DNA of 64,000 nt from Drosophila miranda (GCF_003369915.1 NC_046673.1:5688001-5752000), one strand, 5' to 3'; positions 19,862 to 32,376 are shown, numbered from the stretch's first letter. The notes: generated from the letters alone by a model not told the origin. Program-made: numbers and translations.

Positions 19862-22742
19862 GTGTTATAGGCGGAAAGTTAGCAGAACGCGTAATCCAAC
19901 GCCGAATTCCTTTTAAGAGAGGAGTTGTAAATGCTTCCACTGCGGATGGACGGAGGCAAGAGGTAGTGGGACGACTGCGGACACCGGTGCAGTATAAGGG
20001 TGCAGTGAAGGACCTTGAGCTGCACATTATTCCAGCGCTCAGCCAGGACTTGTATTTAGGGATCGACTTTTGGTAAAGTTTCGATTTATTACCACCCAGC
20101 ATGTCGCTGGCAGAGATAGTTCATGAACCGCAGAACCTCAGCCGAGGGGAAATGGACCAGTTGCAAGCGACCATCAATTTATTTCCTTCGTTTTCCGTTT
20201 CCGGTCTAGGAAAGACGGCTCTGCTTTCGCATTCAATTGATGTAGGTGATGCAAAAGCCGTGAAGCAGAGACACTTCCCTGTATCTCCTGCGGTAGAGAA
20301 ATTGTTATATGCGGAGATAGATCGGATGCTCAGCTTAGGGGTGATAGAGGAATCCGATAGTGCGTGGTCATCACCGGTAGTATTGGTGCAGAAGCCAGGA
20401 AAGGTGAGGCTATGTTTAGATAGTAGGAAAGTTAACGCGGTGACCAAAAAAGACGCGTATCCGTTACCACAAATTGATGGGATTCTAGGACGTCTTCCTA
20501 AGGCGTTGTTTATTTCGAGCCTGGATCTTAAGGATGCCTATTGGCAAGTTCCCTTAGAGCCGAGCTCACTCTCTACCAGTATAAGGTAATGCCTTTTGGT
20601 CTCACTAATGCTTCGCAGACCATGACAAGGCTGATGGACAAGGTAATTCCGGCCAGTTTAAGAAATGAAGTTTTTGTGTACCTGGACGACCTTTTGATTG
20701 TGTCGGACAGTTTTGAGTCACATCGGAGGGTGTTGAGTGAAGTGGCAAGTTACATTAAAGCGGCAGGGTTAACGCTGAATGTGGAGAAAAGCAAGTTTTG
20801 CATGAAGTCAGTGCGGTATTTGGGGCATATAGTAGGCGAAGGGGTGATTCGTACAGATCCGGATAAGATTTCGGCCATGTCCGATTTTCCTTTGCCAAAA
20901 TCCCTAAAGTCTCTGCGTCGCTTCCTAGGTATGGTAGGCTGGTACAGGAAGTTTATAAGCAACTTCGCATCGGTAGCCGCGCCTCTCACGGACTTGCTCA
21001 AACCCAGACAGAAATTTTCAATGACTCCAGAGGGTCAGAAGGCTTTTGAAAAGTTGAAGGAGATGCTTTGCTCAGCGCCAGTTTTGCGTAGTCCTGATTT
21101 TAGCAAACCATTCTATGTTCACTGCGACGCTAGCAAGACAGGCGCTGGGGGAGTGCTGGTGCAGAAGACGCCGGAGGGGGACGAATATCCGATTGCGTTT
21201 GTATCGAAAAAACTCAACAAAGCCCAAAAGAATTATTCGGTCACCGAACAAGAATGTCTGGCCGCAATAGTTTGCATAAATAGGTTCAGAGCTTATATCG
21301 AGGGGCATGAATTTACTGTAATCACTGATCACGCCTCTTTAAAGTGGCTCATGTCACAAACTGACTTACACTCACGTCTAGCCCGATGGGCATTAAAGCT
21401 GCAGAGTTTCTCGTTTAAAATCGAGCATCGTAGCGGCAGGCTTAATGTGGTTCCGGATGCTCTTTCTCGCGTAAATGAGGAGGAAGTGGCGACTCTAGAC
21501 GCGAGCAATGGGTTGTTGGTGGATTTGGAATCGCCAGAATTCAAGGCAGAAGATTACGTGGAGATCGTAGAAAGGGTTAGGGCCAATATTGATAAGTTGC
21601 CAGATCTCAAAATTGTAGATAACTTGTTGTATCGTAGGTCAGATCACGCAACAGGAGAGGTGCTACATGATGTGTTCATTTGGAAACTCTGGATTCCTCA
21701 AGGGTTAGTGGTTGACGTTTTGCGTAACGCGCACGACAATCCACTGGCTTCCCATGGAGGCATTCACAAAACCCTAGAAAGGATACGGCGGTATTATTAC
21801 TGGCCTGGTTTGGTTGCCGATGTGAAGAAGTATATCCAGGCTTGTGATGTCTGCAAGACTACCAAGGCCCCAAATACAATCCAGAGACCGAAGATTGGAA
21901 TTGCGCCCGAGTCACAACGTTTCTTCCAGAAATTATATGTAGATTTCCTGGGGCCATATCCCCGTTCAAGAAGTGGACATATAGGCATCTTTATCGTCCT
22001 CGATCACTATTCTAAATATGTGTTTCTTAAGGCAGTGAAGAAGTTGACCGCGGACGTGGTAGTCAAATACATGCAGCAAGATCTTTTTCATGCTTTCGGG
22101 GTTCCGGAGACAATAGTATCCGACAATGGCACACAATTTAAGTCTGAGGCATTCCAAAAGCTACTCCGGGAATATAACACGGCCCTGTACGCACCCCAAG
22201 CTAATGCTTCCGAACGTGTAAATCGCTCGGTGATTGCAGCAATCCGATCTTATGTGCGCGAGGATCAGAAGGACTGGGACGAGCACCTCAGCAGCATTTG
22301 CTGCGCATTGCGTTCGGCGGTGCATGCAAGTCTGAATGCAACTCCTTATTATATGGTGTTCGGACAGCATTTCATCACTTCCGGGGCAACATTCAAGCTT
22401 CTGAGAGCATTGCGGGTGATGGACGACAGGTCAGCAGTTTTCTCGCGGGAGGATTCATTAGACTTGGTTCGAAGCAAGGCTCTAGAAGTCATGAAAAAAC
22501 AGAACGATAAGAATGAACGGCAGTATAACTTACGGTCGAGAGACATATCCTACAATGTCGGCCAGGAGGTGTTCCGAAGAAATTTCAGGCAGAGCAATTT
22601 TCAGTCAGGGTACAGCGCGAAGTTGGGTCCGGCCTTTCTGAAGGCCAGGGTCAAAAAGAAGATAGGGCAGGCCTACTATGAGTTAGAGGATTTGCAGGGT
22701 CGTTACGTAGGACGGTTTCACGCGAAAGATCTTCGTCAGTAA
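19786..22742 (+). pseudogene. Pol of internal region A (protease, RT, RNase H, integrase), broken
   Basis: The protease frame (19786-20076) contains GAAMSVIGG and LYLGIDFW but lies out of frame with the segment carrying LLD, so the Asp-Ser/Thr-Gly site is split. A TAA follows GIDFW at 20074-20076. RT part 1 (20101-20589) ends in YWQVPLEPSS. About a dozen residues usually found before LYQYKVMPFGL are missing, and the frame shifts into the rest (to 22742). The remainder is open: YLDD, RNase H (VHCDASKTGAGG, DALSRV), integrase zinc finger, core with VDFLGP, SDNGTQF and a catalytic-type Glu in ASERVNRS, and a GPF/Y-like end. No env follows: only 75 bases separate the stop from LTR 2. Confidence 0.85.
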
Positions 22743-22817
22743 ACCAACTGCTTCAAGCTGTCCTGTTATCATTCTTGGGAGTGTAACCCCCAAGCCTGAT
22801 CTTTCGGGGGGGGCTTT

Positions 22818-24677
22818 TGTAGCGCTTGTAGCAGGGAATGCTGAGTTTTTTGTGGCGCCATCTAGTGCTCAGAGTGGCAGGCGAACGACAGGTCAAGGGA
22901 AAACCAAAAAGACGGTAACAGGTCAAAACGTCAGGCTATCTCTGTTGAAAATGCATCCAGGGACCTGTTAGAGGATTTGCCGCCAGAACGTTGGCGTCCC
23001 TATCGGCTATTCCCTCGTGAAAGTCAATTGAGTCGGTTGCGTATCGGTCCGACGGAAAGGAAAACCAAGAATTTAGTGAAGAGAAAAACTCTAGGGAATC
23101 TAAATATCTAAATCCAAGATTCGACTGCGAGATTCTTGGTTGAAGGCGAGTGGGCTGTTCAGTCGTCAGAAGCCGTATAGCGCTGAGTCCGGTTGGGGTA
23201 AGTGCTGCGGTAAGAGAAGAGAAGGGCTAAAGGAGAATAAAGAGTTGTCCCATTTGTAGTCTTGGCGCTTAGTAAATCGAGTTAATCAGTGCGGATTCGA
23301 TCGTCCAAGGAAGCCAGCCAGCAAACAACAACAGCCGCAAGCCTAACAAAGTGGCGTTTAAACCTTTGGGATTGTCTGGAAAGCGCTCAGCCATCGGAGA
23401 AGCGAGCGTGGAAGCAGAGGGAGAAGACATTTGGGGAACGCTCGGTCCCCCAAGCGGCTAGCTTCCCGAGGCGTTGGCGTCGGCACTTTAGTAGTCGAGC
23501 GCGACGCGGCAGATAAGGAGGGCCCGTCCCTTGGTCGCGAGCAGATCGGCGGAGAGAAAGTGTTAATCTAGCACCGTCGGAGATTGGCCGTTTGGCCTTT
23601 TTCTTTGCTTTCGCGTACCTTTCACCTGCAGAAGCAGGGGAAAGAATTTGAGCTGTTCCCGTTCGCCCAGGAGGTGGAAAGGAAACATAGATAACCGTCG
23701 GGAGAAAGAGAATAGAAAAAAAAGAGTAAGCAACGGATTGACGGAGTAATTGTATTCGTGTTTGTAAATGTGTAATTAATTATGATTTCTGTGCGGAGCT
23801 AATTAGGAGAGATTTAGATTTGATTCCGGTAGTGGCTTCTCGTGACTCTCGCCGATCTGCAAATATGATTTCCCCCAACCTTGTGCCCTTTTAAGTGTTC
23901 TTCCACCACAGCAGCTTTAGGTATTCATCGAGGAAAGCGCTTTCGCCGATGGAGCCATAAACTGGAGAAAAGATATGAGTGGACTTAAATTCTATTATTA
24001 ATAAATACAACTTGAAACAAGGGAACTAGGGCCGGTCGGTGAGTGAGAGGGAGAAGTGCCCACTCGAATTGGTTTCGTAACATTACGGAGTCAGCAAGCA
24101 AGTTAGTTTGTCCATTTCGGACTTATTTAGTATATCGTTTGTATGACACATAGCCAAGTATTTGTAGGAATTTTATACATATATTTCATTTAGCTACTCT
24201 TTTAATGTGGGTGATTATATTATGGTATTTGCGGGTAATGTTAGTGTTTTAGCCAGTAAGTGAATAAACTTTATAATGTATTAATCTACCGCTTTGCTTT
24301 CGCTGGCAAATTCCCCATGTAGGACGCCCCGGACAAAGGGGCCATTCCGTCATTAAATCGAACGGTTTGGAATGGCCATGGTAGGGTGGGCGACATGACC
24401 TCGACAACACCAGAGGCGGAGTTGAGATACCTTTCCAGCACACATCCACAATTCTATTCAGGGATAAACAGTGTCTCCCGGTTAAGCATTTTCGTCGTGA
24501 CACGCTACTTCATTCGCGGTATAATGCGTATAGGCCACCAGCAGGAGGGGGGCAAGAACATCACTCCAATAGCCGACGAGCAGAGGCCGGAAACCCAAAG
24601 CGTGTGCTTCCCTTCGCTGAATGACAGCTAGCCTGGCAGGATTTATATACACAGACGTGCGTAGATGACACGTTACA
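22818..24677 (+). repeat. LTR 2 (central, recombinant LTR)
   Basis: 1860 bases. Its first 400 bases carry the LTR 3 alleles at all five diagnostic sites, and its end carries the LTR 1 alleles at both sites diagnostic there (equivalent to 32095 and 32108). It therefore looks like a 3' LTR recombined with a 5' LTR. A G-run preceded by CTTTC (22801-22813) is the likely plus-strand priming region of internal region A. Confidence 0.9.
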
Positions 24678-25895
24678 TTTATGAATCATAGATATAGTAT
24701 TATAACTAAAAATTGGCGCCCAACGTGGGGCCACACCTATTCAGGTGTGACACCATCAACACTGTGACATCCTTTTTTTTTTGTCTTTAAAACTTCCCGA
24801 TTCAGCATAGACGGCATTGACCAAAATTGTTTCTCTGGAAGTGGTCATTGCTCAAGAATATCTTCTTTTCTCAACACCAAGTAGAGGGCTTGTCAGACGA
24901 TTCGGAAAACGGAAGCAGAAGTTTTGACTTTTCATCCGGCCACGTCTGAGGAGCGTTTCGAAAAGTGCATCGATCTTAATAATACCCTACTTTTTCTGAG
25001 GCAGGAGTCTTAAACATGGTCTTTCGGGCGCATAGGACTGCAGAGGGAATCTCGTTTACTTACGGGCAGTCGCTGCCCACGGCTGAGGGACTGTGCGGAA
25101 GGCTTAGCCATTGCTGCTGATGAGCTTTAGCGCGTTGGACACACTCGGATTAATCTTGATTATAGAATTCCGTTGGCCACGAGTGAAATCAGAAGCAGCA
25201 TGCTCATTTCAAGTGTAGAGTGCCGAGCCGAGATGTTTGGACGACAGCGGCGCGAATCAAAGCAGCAGCTGGCCACGGCTCGCGCATGCAGTTGTTGTTG
25301 GTTTTGATTAGACAGCGACAAGTGCAAGGCGTCTGCGCGCGTACACATTCTTTTCATTTTCTTTTGTGCTTAGGAATTGGGGTCTCAATTAGCATAGGGT
25401 CCGTTTCGCATGGGGATTAGCTATGCGTAAGGCAAAAATTTGTATGACTTTATTTTATCGTATCATATTCTTTGCGTTCTATTCTTGTGGTTTACATTCC
25501 ATGTGTGTTATTTGGTAGGGCTGTTGATTTGCTAGCTCTCTCGCTGTACAAGGGAAGCGAGACTTGAGAACAGCTGTGCCGTTTGCTGGGCCATTGACCC
25601 TAAGTTGGCAACGTAGGAAGCTATGAATTATAACACGAGGAATCAGTTCTCTTTGCAATTTGAGTTCACGTACAATTACTTATTATTTTTGAATTTTTAG
25701 CTCATCTTAGGTTTGCTAGCATAAGTTATCTGACTTTTAACTAGAATACTTAATTTAGTTTTACTATTAACACATTTTTTAACTTTGGTTTTGTCTGCGT
25801 TTGATAAGTAAGTGTTTAGGTTTTGTCGTGTAGTTTTTGTGGGACATATTTTTGTCAGGACAGTTAGCAATTAAGTTTGATTTATTTTTTTTACA
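24678..25895 (+). other. 5' leader of internal region B with tRNA-Lys primer-binding site
   Basis: Essentially identical to the leader of region A, including the TGGCGCCCAACGTGGGGC site (24714-24731), again 36 bases after the LTR end. The same spacing at both sites shows that the distance is a property of the element and not a local insertion. Confidence 0.75.
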
Positions 25896-27293
25896 ATGGA
25901 GAACCCCGATAACAAGCCTGAACCGGCTCCGGCGCCAAAATGCCAGTTGTGTGGGAAAACTTTGGCTTCGGCTCCTACATTGAAAACAAAGTGCAGCCAC
26001 GAGTTTCACAAAACTTGTATTGAGTCACATGTCAAGACCCATACTACCTGTCCCACATGCAAGACGCTATGCGTCGATAGAAGTACTCCTCATAATACCA
26101 GGTCCCAGGCCAAGCAAAACGATGCAGCAGCCATAACCGCTGAAAGAGTTAGTAGCATGGTTACACAGGCCATCAGCACGATGCAAAACGAGGTGGTAGC
26201 CCAGCTCAGGGACAAAATGGCTCAAATCATTCAGTCCAGCATAGCAGCACATTTCCAAGAGACTGGCAATAGCATTCCTCAAGGGAATAGACGTGGGGAA
26301 GCGGATAATCCGGTCCAACAAAATAGGGACAGAGAAGGGGAGGAAACATTCCGACAGGGACTGAATAGTCAGTATTCAGCACAGTTTCCGAGCTACGACC
26401 GTCCAAGCAGTGCAGTCTCAGATCTGAGTCAGCGACCGGACAAAGTCGCCCATATCCTCAATAGTTGGAAATTACGTTTTAATGGGACCCAAGAAGGATT
26501 GAGCATTGATAATTTTCTCTATAGGGTAGAGGCTTTGACGCATCAGACTCTCGAGGGAAATTTTCCAGTTCTGTGCAGTAACGCCAGTCTGTTTTTTGAC
26601 GGAAAGGCCAGAGATTTTTATTGGCGTTACCACAAGACTTCCGGATCGATGAGATGGGACCGGTTATGCCAAGCCCTAAGAAAGCAGTTTAGGGATTCTC
26701 GAACCGATGTGGATATCAGAGAAGCGATAAGGGACAGGAAGCAAAAAGAAAAAGAAAATTTCGATTCCTTCCACGACGCCCTGATACAGCTGATGGATGA
26801 TTTGGAAACTCCCATGTCAGAGAAAGCGATTGTGGAAACTTTACGGCGCAATTTGCGACCTGAAATTAGACATGAGCTCCTGAATGTCCAAATCGACTCC
26901 GTAGAACGTTTGAGAGAAGTCTGTCGTAGAAGGGAGGGTTTTCTCGACGACGTTAGGCGGAGTCATGGGTACCAGAAATTGATTCCTTTCCGGAAACAGG
27001 TTGCGGAATTGGTAGAGGAAGCCCAATTAGAGGAGGCCTCCGAATTCTCGGATGTAGAAGAAGAGGACGAGGTGGCAGCCATGGCACTGATTTGCTGGAA
27101 CTGCCGAAAGGAGGGGCATCGCTACCACGATTGCGATAGCAAAAGGAAAATTTTTTGCTTTGGGTGCGGAGCACCTAATAAATATAAGCCGTCGTGTAGC
27201 AAATGCAAAAAAAACGGCAAAGTGAACACCCAGCCTCGCCAGCCGGTCAGTGTTCAGCGCAAGCAGTCGAGTGCAGAGGCGAAATCCCAGTAG
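25896..27293 (+). CDS. Gag with N-terminal RING-H2 finger, copy B (normal gag length)
   Basis: 465 residues, otherwise the same protein as copy A: RING-H2 at residues 16-55, capsid-like middle, CCHC knuckle and a basic tail. Only one residue difference was noted in the shared part (Asp to Glu near residue 82). With eight As instead of nine after the knuckles, the frame ends at 27293, which looks like the natural gag stop, and the protease frame overlaps it from 27203. The overlap contains a -1 frameshift site. It encodes the structural protein of the particle; the RING adds a possible ubiquitin-ligase activity. Confidence 0.85.
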   Translation: MENPDNKPEPAPAPKCQLCGKTLASAPTLKTKCSHEFHKTCIESHVKTHTTCPTCKTLCVDRSTPHNTRSQAKQNDAAAITAERVSSMVTQAISTMQNEVVAQLRDKMAQIIQSSIAAHFQETGNSIPQGNRRGEADNPVQQNRDREGEETFRQGLNSQYSAQFPSYDRPSSAVSDLSQRPDKVAHILNSWKLRFNGTQEGLSIDNFLYRVEALTHQTLEGNFPVLCSNASLFFDGKARDFYWRYHKTSGSMRWDRLCQALRKQFRDSRTDVDIREAIRDRKQKEKENFDSFHDALIQLMDDLETPMSEKAIVETLRRNLRPEIRHELLNVQIDSVERLREVCRRREGFLDDVRRSHGYQKLIPFRKQVAELVEEAQLEEASEFSDVEEEDEVAAMALICWNCRKEGHRYHDCDSKRKIFCFGCGAPNKYKPSCSKCKKNGKVNTQPRQPVSVQRKQSSAEAKSQ

Positions 27294-30200
27294 GGATACT
27301 TAAAACTACCGCCCAGCTTCCGTCGGAGAAATCAGAATCCGACATACACCAAGCTTTAGTCTGGCCACAACTAGTCCATGCCAGATCCCATTCGCTTTTC
27401 ACCAACGACCAACCCAGTAATAAGTCCCTCACAAGGAGTGCAAGAAGGATGAGAGCGTTCCGGCAGGCGGCGAAAGCGATAAATTGCATTCGTTACAAGC
27501 AGAAGGACAAGCGTCCATATGCGGAAGTTCGCCTGTTGGATCAAACGGAGCAGCTATGAGTGTTATAGGCGGAAAGTTAGCAGAACGCGTAATCCAACGC
27601 CGAATTCCTTTTAAGAGAGGAGTTGTAAATGCTTCCACTGCGGATGGACGGAGGCAAGAGGTAGTGGGACGACTGCGGACACCGGTGCAGTATAAGGGTG
27701 CAGTGAAGGACCTTGAGCTGCACATTATTCCAGCGCTCAGCCAGGACTTGTATTTAGGGATCGACTTTTGGTAAAGTTTCGATTTATTACCACCCAGCAT
27801 GTCGCTGGCAGAGATAGTTCATGAACCGCAGAACCTCAGCCGAGGGGAAATGGACCAGTTGCAAGCGACCATCAATTTATTTCCTTCGTTTTCCGTTTCC
27901 GGTCTAGGAAAGACGGCTCTGCTTTCGCATTCAATTGATGTAGGTGATGCAAAAGCCGTGAAGCAGAGACACTTCCCTGTATCTCCTGCGGTAGAGAAAT
28001 TGTTATATGCGGAGATAGATCGGATGCTCAGCTTAGGGGTGATAGAGGAATCCGATAGTGCGTGGTCATCACCGGTAGTATTGGTGCAGAAGCCAGGAAA
28101 GGTGAGGCTATGTTTAGATAGTAGGAAAGTTAACGCGGTGACCAAAAAAGACGCGTATCCGTTACCACAAATTGATGGGATTCTAGGACGTCTTCCTAAG
28201 GCGTTGTTTATTTCGAGCCTGGATCTTAAGGATGCCTATTGGCAAGTTCCCTTAGAGCCGAGCTCACTCTCTACCAGTATAAGGTAATGCCTTTTGGTCT
28301 CACTAATGCTTCGCAGACCATGACAAGGCTGATGGACAAGGTAATTCCGGCCAGTTTAAGAAATGAAGTTTTTGTGTACCTGGACGACCTTTTGATTGTG
28401 TCGGACAGTTTTGAGTCACATCGGAGGGTGTTGAGTGAAGTGGCAAGTTACATTAAAGCGGCAGGGTTAACGCTGAATGTGGAGAAAAGCAAGTTTTGCA
28501 TGAAGTCAGTGCGGTATTTGGGGCATATAGTAGGCGAAGGGGTGATTCGTACAGATCCGGATAAGATTTCGGCCATGTCCGATTTTCCTTTGCCAAAATC
28601 CCTAAAGTCTCTGCGTCGCTTCCTAGGTATGGTAGGCTGGTACAGGAAGTTTATAAGCAACTTCGCATCGGTAGCCGCGCCTCTCACGGACTTGCTCAAA
28701 CCCAGACAGAAATTTTCAATGACTCCAGAGGGTCAGAAGGCTTTTGAAAAGTTGAAGGAGATGCTTTGCTCAGCGCCAGTTTTGCGTAGTCCTGATTTTA
28801 GCAAACCATTCTATGTTCACTGCGACGCTAGCAAGACAGGCGCTGGGGGAGTGCTGGTGCAGAAGACGCCGGAGGGGGACGAATATCCGATTGCGTTTGT
28901 ATCGAAAAAACTCAACAAAGCCCAAAAGAATTATTCGGTCACCGAACAAGAATGTCTGGCCGCAATAGTTTGCATAAATAGGTTCAGAGCTTATATCGAG
29001 GGGCATGAATTTACTGTAATCACTGATCACGCCTCTTTAAAGTGGCTCATGTCACAAACTGACTTACACTCACGTCTAGCCCGATGGGCATTAAAGCTGC
29101 AGAGTTTCTCGTTTAAAATAGAGCATCGTAGCGGCAGGCTTAATGTGGTTCCGGATGCTCTTTCTCGCGTAAATGAGGAGGAAGTGGCGACTCTAGACGC
29201 GAGCAATGGGTTGTTGGTGGATTTGGAATCGCCAGAATTCAAGGCAGAAGATTACGTGGAGATCGTAGAAAGGGTTAGGGCCAATATTGATAAGTTGCCA
29301 GATCTCAAAATTGTAGATAACTTGTTGTATCGTAGGTCAGATCACGCAACAGAAGAGGTGCTACATGATGTGTTCATTTGGAAACTCTGGATTCCTCAAG
29401 GGTTAGTGGTTGACGTTTTGCGTAACGCGCACGACAATCCACTGGCTTCCCATGGAGGCATTCACAAAACCCTAGAAAGGATACGGCGGTATTATTACTG
29501 GCCTGGTTTGGTTGCCGATGTGAAGAAGTATATCCAGGCTTGTGATGTCTGCAAGACTACCAAGGCCCCAAATACAATCCAGAGACCGAAGATTGGAATT
29601 GCGCCCGAGTCACAACGTTTCTTCCAGAAATTATATGTAGATTTCCTGGGGCCATATCCCCGTTCAAGAAGTGGACATATAGGCATCTTTATCGTCCTCG
29701 ACCACTATTCTAAATATGTGTTTCTTAAGGCAGTGAAGAAGTTGACCGCGGACGTGGTAGTCAAATACATGCAGCAAGATCTTTTTCATGCTTTCGGGGT
29801 TCCGGAGACAATAGTATCCGACAATGGCACACAATTTAAGTCTGAGGCATTCCAAAAGCTACTCCGGGAATATAACACGGCCCTGTACGCACCCCAAGCT
29901 AATGCTTCCGAACGTGTAAATCGCTCGGTGATTGCAGCAATCCGATCTTATGTGCGCGAGGATCAGAAGGACTGGGACGAGCACCTCAGCAGCATTTGCT
30001 GCGCATTGCGTTCGGCGGTGCATGCAAGTCTGAATGCAACTCCTTATTATATGGTGTTCGGACAGCATTTCATCACTTCCGGGGCAACATTCAAGCTTCT
30101 GAGAGCATTGCGGGTGATGGACGACAGGTCAGCAGTTTTCTCGCGGGAGGATTCATTAGACTTGGTTCGAAGCAAGGCTCTAGAAGTCATGAAAAAACAG

Positions 30201-30440
30201 AACGATAAGAATGAACGGCAGTATAACTTACGGTCGAGAGACATATCCTACAATGTCGGCCAGGAGGTGTTCCGAAGAAATTTCAGGCAGAGCAATTTTC
30301 AGTCAGGGTACAGCGCGAAGTTGGGTCCGGCCTTTCTGAAGGCCAGGGTCAAAAAGAAGATAGGGCAGGCCTACTATGAGTTAGAGGATTTGCAGGGTCG
30401 TTACGTAGGACGGTTTCACGCGAAAGATCTTCGTCAGTAA
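27203..30440 (+). pseudogene. Pol of internal region B, with the same lesions as region A
   Basis: The protease-frame extension (27203-27559), split protease active site, TAA after GIDFW (27772-27774), RT gap before LYQYKVMPFGL (about 28261) and long open RT-RNase H-integrase frame to 30440 all match region A. One residue difference in the integrase region was noted (Gly to Glu near 29352). Sharing of all lesions means the defects preceded the tandem duplication. Confidence 0.85.
27209..27215 (+). promoter_or_regulatory. Candidate -1 ribosomal frameshift site A AAA AAC at gag/pro overlap
   Basis: In gag frame the codons read TGC AAA AAA AAC, so the heptamer is correctly phased as X XXY YYZ, the form used at retroviral gag-pro junctions such as MMTV. 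A -1 slip enters the overlapping protease frame and gives the same amino acids that copy A encodes directly through its extra A. Confidence 0.6.
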
Positions 30441-30515
30441 ACCAACTGCTTCAAGCTGTCCTGTTATCATTCTTGGGAGTGTAACCCCCAAGCCTGATCT
30501 TTCGGGGGGGGCTTT

Positions 30516-32376
30516 TGTAGCGCTTGTAGCAGGGAATGCTGAGTTTTTTGTGGCGCCATCTAGTGCTCAGAGTGGCAGGCGAACGACAGGTCAAGGGAAA
30601 ACCAAAAAGACGGTAACAGGTCAAAACGTCAGGCTATCTCTGTTGAAAATGCATCCAGGGACCTGTTAGAGGATTTGCCGCCAGAACGTTGGCGTCCCTA
30701 TCGGCTATTCCCTCGTGAAAGTCAATTGAGTCGGTTGCGTATCGGTCCGACGGAAAGGAAAACCAAGAATTTAGTGAAGAGAAAAACTCTAGGGAATCTA
30801 AATATCTAAATCCAAGATTCGACTGCGAGATTCTTGGTTGAAGGCGAGTGGGCTGTTCAGTCGTCAGAAGCCGTATAGCGCTGAGTCCGGTTGGGGTAAG
30901 TGCTGCGGTAAGAGAAGAGAAGGGCTAAAGGAGAATAAAGAGTTGTCCCATTTGTAGTCTTGGCGCTTAGTAAATCGAGTTAATCAGTGCGGATTCGATC
31001 GTCCAAGGAAGCCAGCCAGCAAACAACAACAGCCGCAAGCCTAACAAAGTGGCGTTTAAACCTTTGGGATTGTCTGGAAAGCGCTCAGCCATCGGAGAAG
31101 CGAGCGTGGAAGCAGAGGGAGAAGACATTTGGGGAACGCTCGGTCCCCCCAAGCGGCTAGCTTCCCGAGGCGTTGGCGTCGGCACTTTAGTAGTCGAGCG
31201 CGACGCGGCAGATAAGGAGGGCCCGTCCCTTGGTCGCGAGCAGATCGGCGGAGAGAAAGTGTTAATCTAGCACCGTCGGAGATTGGCCGTTTGGCCTTTT
31301 TCTTTGCTTTCGCGTACCTTTCACCTGCAGAAGCAGGGGAAAGAATTTGAGCTGTTCCCGTTCGCCCAGGAGGTGGAAAGGAAACATAGATAACCGTCGG
31401 GAGAAAGAGAATAGAAAAAAAAGAGTAAGCAACGGATTGACGGAGTAATTGTATTCGTGTTTGTAAATGTGTAATTAATTATGATTTCTGTGCGGAGCTA
31501 ATTAGGAGAGATTTAGATTTGATTCCGGTAGTGGCTTCTCGTGACTCTCGCCGATCTGCAAATATGATTTCCCCCAACCTTGTGCCCTTTTAAGTGTTCT
31601 TCCACCACAGCAGCTTTAGGTATTCATCGAGGAAAGCGCTTTCGCCGATGGAGCCATAAACTGGAGAAAAGATATGAGTGGACTTAAATTCTATTATTAA
31701 TAAATACAACTTGAAACAAGGGAACTAGGGCCGGTCGGTGAGTGAGAGGGAGAAGTGCCCACTCGAATTGGTTTCGTAACATTACGGAGTCAGCAAGCAA
31801 GTTAGTTTGTCCATTTCGGACTTATTTAGTATATCGTTTGTATGACACATAGCCAAGTATTTGTAGGAATTTTATACATATATTTCATTTAGCTACTCTT
31901 TTAATGTGGGTGATTATATTATGGTATTTGCGGGTAATGTTAGTGTTTTAGCCAGTAAGTGAATAAACTTTATAATGTATTAATCTACCGCTTTGCTTTC
32001 GCTGGCAAATTCCCCATGTAGGACGCCCCGGACAAAGGGGCCATTCCGTCATTAAATCGAACGGTTTGGAATGGCCATGGTAGGGTGGGCGACACGACCT
32101 CGACAACCCCAGAGGCGGAGTTGAGATACCTTTCCAGCACACATCCACAATTCTATTCAGGGATAAACAGTGTCTCCCGGTTAAGCATTTTCGTCGTGAC
32201 ACGCTACTTCATTCGCGGTATAATGCGTATAGGCCACCAGCAGGAGGGGGGCAAGAACATCACTCCAATAGCCGACGAGCAGAGGCCGGAAACCCAAAGC
32301 GTGTGCTTCCCTTCGCTGAATGACAGCTAGCCTGGCAGGATTTATATACACAGACGTGCGTAGATGACACGTTACA
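30516..32376 (+). repeat. LTR 3 (3' LTR of array)
   Basis: 1861 bases, TGTAGCGC...GTTACA, followed directly by the AATC duplication and errantivirus protease sequence. It has private bases at 32095 and 32108. Confidence 0.9.

Larger units (their letters stand above)
15119..32376 (+). mobile_element. Tandem Osvaldo/Ulysses-like Ty3/gypsy element: LTR-internal-LTR-internal-LTR
   Basis: Three LTRs (15119-16978, 22818-24677, 30516-32376), each TGTA...TACA, flank two internal regions (16979-22817 and 24678-30515) with periods of 7699 and 7698 bases. The whole array is bounded by a 4-bp duplication AATC: it precedes the first LTR (15115-15118) and follows the third (32377-32380). It interrupts the protease gene of errantivirus copy 2. 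Long LTRs, a tRNA-Lys primer site and no env agree with the Osvaldo/Ulysses group, but the family name is inferred. Both internal regions share the same pol lesions. Confidence 0.85.

Noticed and set aside
15119-32376. Two independent insertions of the Osvaldo-like element
   Set aside because: A single AATC duplication surrounds the array, no target duplication lies between the copies, and they share one central LTR and all pol lesions.
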